A DNA stretch of 64,000 nucleotides, taken from an uncultured Balneola sp. (GTDB lineage Bacteria; Bacteroidota; Rhodothermia; Balneolales; Balneolaceae). Every line of letters begins with the position of its first letter. Position 1 is the first letter of the stretch. The notes below the pieces were generated by a model that saw only the letters and a list, made by a program, of their open reading frames with translations, had not been told where the DNA came from and did not search any database. Where the stretch lies: positions 62,001 to 126,000 of the forward strand of contig CABZWK010000001.1 in assembly GCA_902529365.1 (NCBI GenBank), given 5' to 3'. The position numbers were made by a program, and so were the translations under genes. Shown piece by piece: positions 61,936 through 64,000 of this stretch.

Positions 61936-62196
61936 ATGAGAAAATTATATGCCTCAGAAATTGAGGTGCTTTCTCGACTTATTTTCCCCGAACCCTACGA
62001 TGTACTGTTAGAAGAAACAGGACTCCCACCAGGTGCGCTCAGAGATGATATAATTACACTCATCAACTTTCGATTAATCGAAGTTTGGCAAAGTGGGTCA
62101 GTGGAAATTAATCGCGCAACTTCTTATGATTCAGACCATATTGAAGTGTATACCTTCAGAGCTACGGCAACAGGTCTAAAACATATTCGCAAATAA
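61936..62196 (+). CDS. Small winged-helix-like conserved protein, unknown function
   Basis: This 86-residue soluble protein has a helical first half with EIEVLSRLIFPEPYDVLLEETGL and a beta-rich second half (IEVYTFRATATGLKHI), the outline of a small winged helix. It lies 17 bases after the lipoprotein gene and eight bases before the biotin carrier gene. I do not recognise the family. Confidence 0.55.
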   Translation: MRKLYASEIEVLSRLIFPEPYDVLLEETGLPPGALRDDIITLINFRLIEVWQSGSVEINRATSYDSDHIEVYTFRATATGLKHIRK

Positions 62197-62204
62197 ATTC
62201 CCAC

Positions 62205-62702
62205 GTGAAAAAGCAAGTCAGCTACAAAAACAAGCATATAAACCTTGAAATTGGCCCTTCTGAAGGGATGGCTCAAGTAAATGGGGAACATTGTAAATAC
62301 GACATAAACGAGCATAATGGACGCTTTTATTTTCGCGTTGGAACACGGCAATGGATTCTTGCCAATGTAAAAGTAGAAGGAACTCAAATCCGATTTGACA
62401 TCGATGGACAACCCGTAGAACTACAAGTAAAAAACGAACAAGCTTTATTACTTGAAACGCTTGGAATGAAGGCAGAGCTGGAGCAATCTGTTGGTGATAT
62501 TAAGGCTCCTATGCCAGGTAAAGTACTATCCATTGATGTTCAACAGGGAGATCAGGTCGAAAAGGGTGACACCTTATTAGTGCTCGAAGCCATGAAAATG
62601 GAAAATGAAATTAAAGCACCCATTCAAGGGCGGGTAAAAACTATTCAAGTGGGATTAGGGCAGACCATAGAAAAACAAACCTTATTAGTGGAGTTAGAAT
62701 AA
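62205..62702 (+). CDS. Biotin carboxyl carrier-type protein
   Basis: This 165-residue protein starts with GTG and ends in a biotinyl domain (APMPGKVLSIDVQQGD..., VLEAMKMENEI) with the biotinylated lysine at K131. The first 90 residues form a beta-rich domain unlike E. coli AccB; this layout is common in biotin-dependent decarboxylase or acyl-CoA carboxylase subunits. It may serve AccD (12 kb) or another carboxylase. MurA begins two bases after its stop. Confidence 0.85.
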   Translation: MKKQVSYKNKHINLEIGPSEGMAQVNGEHCKYDINEHNGRFYFRVGTRQWILANVKVEGTQIRFDIDGQPVELQVKNEQALLLETLGMKAELEQSVGDIKAPMPGKVLSIDVQQGDQVEKGDTLLVLEAMKMENEIKAPIQGRVKTIQVGLGQTIEKQTLLVELE

Positions 62703-62703
62703 T

Positions 62704-63969
62704 TTGGACAAATTTATTGTAAAGGGGCCTACCCCATTGAATGGAAACATTACCATTAGTGGTTCTAAAAATGCTGCATTACCTCTTATAGCTGCGGCTT
62801 TACTTGCTGATGAACCCGTCATCTTAGAAAATGTTCCTCGGCTACAGGACATTTATACTTTCAACAACGTATTACGTGTGGTTGGTGCACAGGTACAGTT
62901 TCAGGATGCCGAGAACCAAGTTATCATCGACCCTTCTAATGTTAATTATCTAGAGGCACCTTATGATTTGGTTAGAAAAATGAGAGCCTCATTTTACATG
63001 CTCGGAGCTCTGGTGGGCAAACATGGCTATGCCAAAGTATCCATGCCTGGTGGTTGTGCTTGGGGTCCACGTCCGGTGGACTTGCACTTGAAAGGCTTAG
63101 AGGCGATGGGTATTTCAATTAGCCTAGATAAAGGGTATGTAATTGCCAAAGCTGGAACAAGCGTTCCCGGTGGTCGATATAGGCTAGAACCAAGTAGTGT
63201 TGGAGCAACCATTAACTTACTTCTTGCTGCGGTTCTTCGAGCCGAGTCTTTTGTCATTGAAAATGCGGCAAAGGAACCGGACGTAGTTCAATTATGTAAG
63301 GTATTAAACTCAATGGGGGCTAACATTCGTGGTATAGGCAGCGATACCTTGACCATTAAGCAAGTACGGACACTCTCTGGAGGCACTTTCCGAAATGACC
63401 CTGATAGAATTGAAGTGGGAACCTTTATTATAGCTGCGGCTATGCTCCCAGGGTCTTCGCTTCGTTTGATTGGCTGTAATGCCGAACACTTGGGTGATTT
63501 CCCTAATTTGCTCCGCCAAACAGGAACCAAGGTCGATGTGGAGGGTGAAATCATTTCGGTTCAAGCGCCTGAAATCCTTAAACCCGTAAGTATAACCACC
63601 GATATTTACCCAGGCTTTCCTACTGACCTTCAAGCACAATGGGCGACTATGCTTACACAGGCTCATGGCAATTCAACGGTCACCGATACGGTCTACTTTG
63701 ATCGTTTCAGTTATGTGCCAGAACTCAGTCGCCTTGGAGCCCAAATGAAGTTGACGAAGAATACCGTACATATACAAGGGCCCAACGTGTTGGAAGGTGC
63801 CTCTGTGATGAGTACAGATTTACGAGCAAGTGTTAGTTTAGTATTGGCAGGTATGGCGGCTAAAAATACTTCTGAGATTTTGCGTGTATACCATCTAGAC
63901 CGAGGGTACGAAAGTTTAGAGGATAAACTAAATGCAGTTGGGGCCAAACTGAGTAGAGCCCAAGAATAA
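62704..63969 (+). CDS. murA: UDP-N-acetylglucosamine 1-carboxyvinyltransferase
   Basis: This 421-residue MurA starts with TTG one base after the biotin carrier stop codon, so translation is probably coupled. Signature ISGSKNAALPLIAAALL near 20-36, catalytic Cys in GGCAWGPRPVDLHLKG near 115-130, VGATINLLLAA, and FPTDLQAQ are present. It adds enolpyruvate to UDP-GlcNAc, the first committed step of peptidoglycan synthesis, and is the target of fosfomycin; the cysteine is retained. Only 31 bases follow to the window end. Confidence 0.96.
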   Translation: MDKFIVKGPTPLNGNITISGSKNAALPLIAAALLADEPVILENVPRLQDIYTFNNVLRVVGAQVQFQDAENQVIIDPSNVNYLEAPYDLVRKMRASFYMLGALVGKHGYAKVSMPGGCAWGPRPVDLHLKGLEAMGISISLDKGYVIAKAGTSVPGGRYRLEPSSVGATINLLLAAVLRAESFVIENAAKEPDVVQLCKVLNSMGANIRGIGSDTLTIKQVRTLSGGTFRNDPDRIEVGTFIIAAAMLPGSSLRLIGCNAEHLGDFPNLLRQTGTKVDVEGEIISVQAPEILKPVSITTDIYPGFPTDLQAQWATMLTQAHGNSTVTDTVYFDRFSYVPELSRLGAQMKLTKNTVHIQGPNVLEGASVMSTDLRASVSLVLAGMAAKNTSEILRVYHLDRGYESLEDKLNAVGAKLSRAQE

Positions 63970-64000
63970 ATTTACTTTAGTGCTACATTGACTGTATATT

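Noticed and set aside
1-64000. CRISPR arrays, transposases, phage genes or defence islands.
   Set aside because: No repeat-spacer pattern, transposase, integrase or recognisable defence gene was seen in any part of the window.
1-64000. All TAnnTTTG matches as promoters.
   Set aside because: In AT-rich spacers several are expected by chance; only the tRNA-Asn one has a proper TTG at -33 and is called with fair confidence.

Overview
The window looks like chromosomal DNA from a free-living, AT-rich member of the Bacteroidota/Rhodothermota/Balneolota side of the FCB group. The evidence is a secreted beta-propeller protein with a type IX secretion-type C-terminal signal (PNPFNPST...), a NagB-LmbE fusion, a DUF3109 protein, a GldE/CorC-type protein, a DUF5683-like protein, a CcmC-D-E-F cluster with cysteine-type CcmE, and a TTG-N21-TATATTTG promoter (the Bacteroidota -33/-7 type) in front of tRNA-Asn. 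Balneolaceae is my best guess; it is an inference, not a search result. I see no phage, transposase, CRISPR array or recognisable defence island.

Layout. 1-5 kb: 5' part of a class III aminotransferase, a large secreted BNR/Asp-box propeller protein and a UbiA-type prenyltransferase. 5-10.3 kb: a possible 3-methyladenine glycosylase-like protein, sigma-54, DUF3109 and phosphoglucomutase/phosphomannomutase. 10.3-16.4 kb is a long minus-strand run: dihydroorotase, a secreted nuclease-like lipoprotein, TsaB, AccD, ObgE and a 5'-truncated dprA remnant. 16.5-25 kb: XseA, chorismate mutase-prephenate dehydratase, azurin, a small membrane protein, an AAA+ ATPase, a CorC/GldE protein and enoyl-CoA hydratase. 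24.2-26.5 kb is a tight set of PspA plus two unrecognised coiled-coil genes. 26.5-32.3 kb: thymidine phosphorylase, PdxB-like dehydrogenase, TatD and NagB-LmbE. 32.5-41.6 kb is a copper/silver efflux locus: a His/Cys-rich exported protein, a CusA-type RND pump fused to a TolC-type outer-membrane factor, a CusB-type adaptor with a heavy-metal-binding motif and DUF3347, and a CDCC lipoprotein. 41.5-49.9 kb: RmuC, K+ channel, sugar porter, a degenerate HTH gene, an arsenate-reductase/LMW-PTP-like protein, a DUF4153-like membrane protein, tRNA-Asn, ArsR and a Porin_O_P-like porin. 50-64 kb: TonB-dependent receptor, TruA, DUF5683-like protein, cytochrome c maturation genes, MFS exporter, dUTPase, DUF3108, a YffB-like protein, and a plus-strand set ending in a biotin carrier protein and MurA.

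Most of the window is housekeeping. The points most worth a second look are: AccD with all four zinc-ribbon cysteines replaced at their exact positions; the RND-outer-membrane-factor fusion with an internal signal-peptide-like junction and a conserved copper methionine triad; the CxxxY-type CcmE; the PspA-linked coiled-coil operon; the truncated dprA; and an ArsR gene placed beside a porin. Several genes have upstream in-frame starts that overlap neighbours or promoters, so I give shorter preferred starts.
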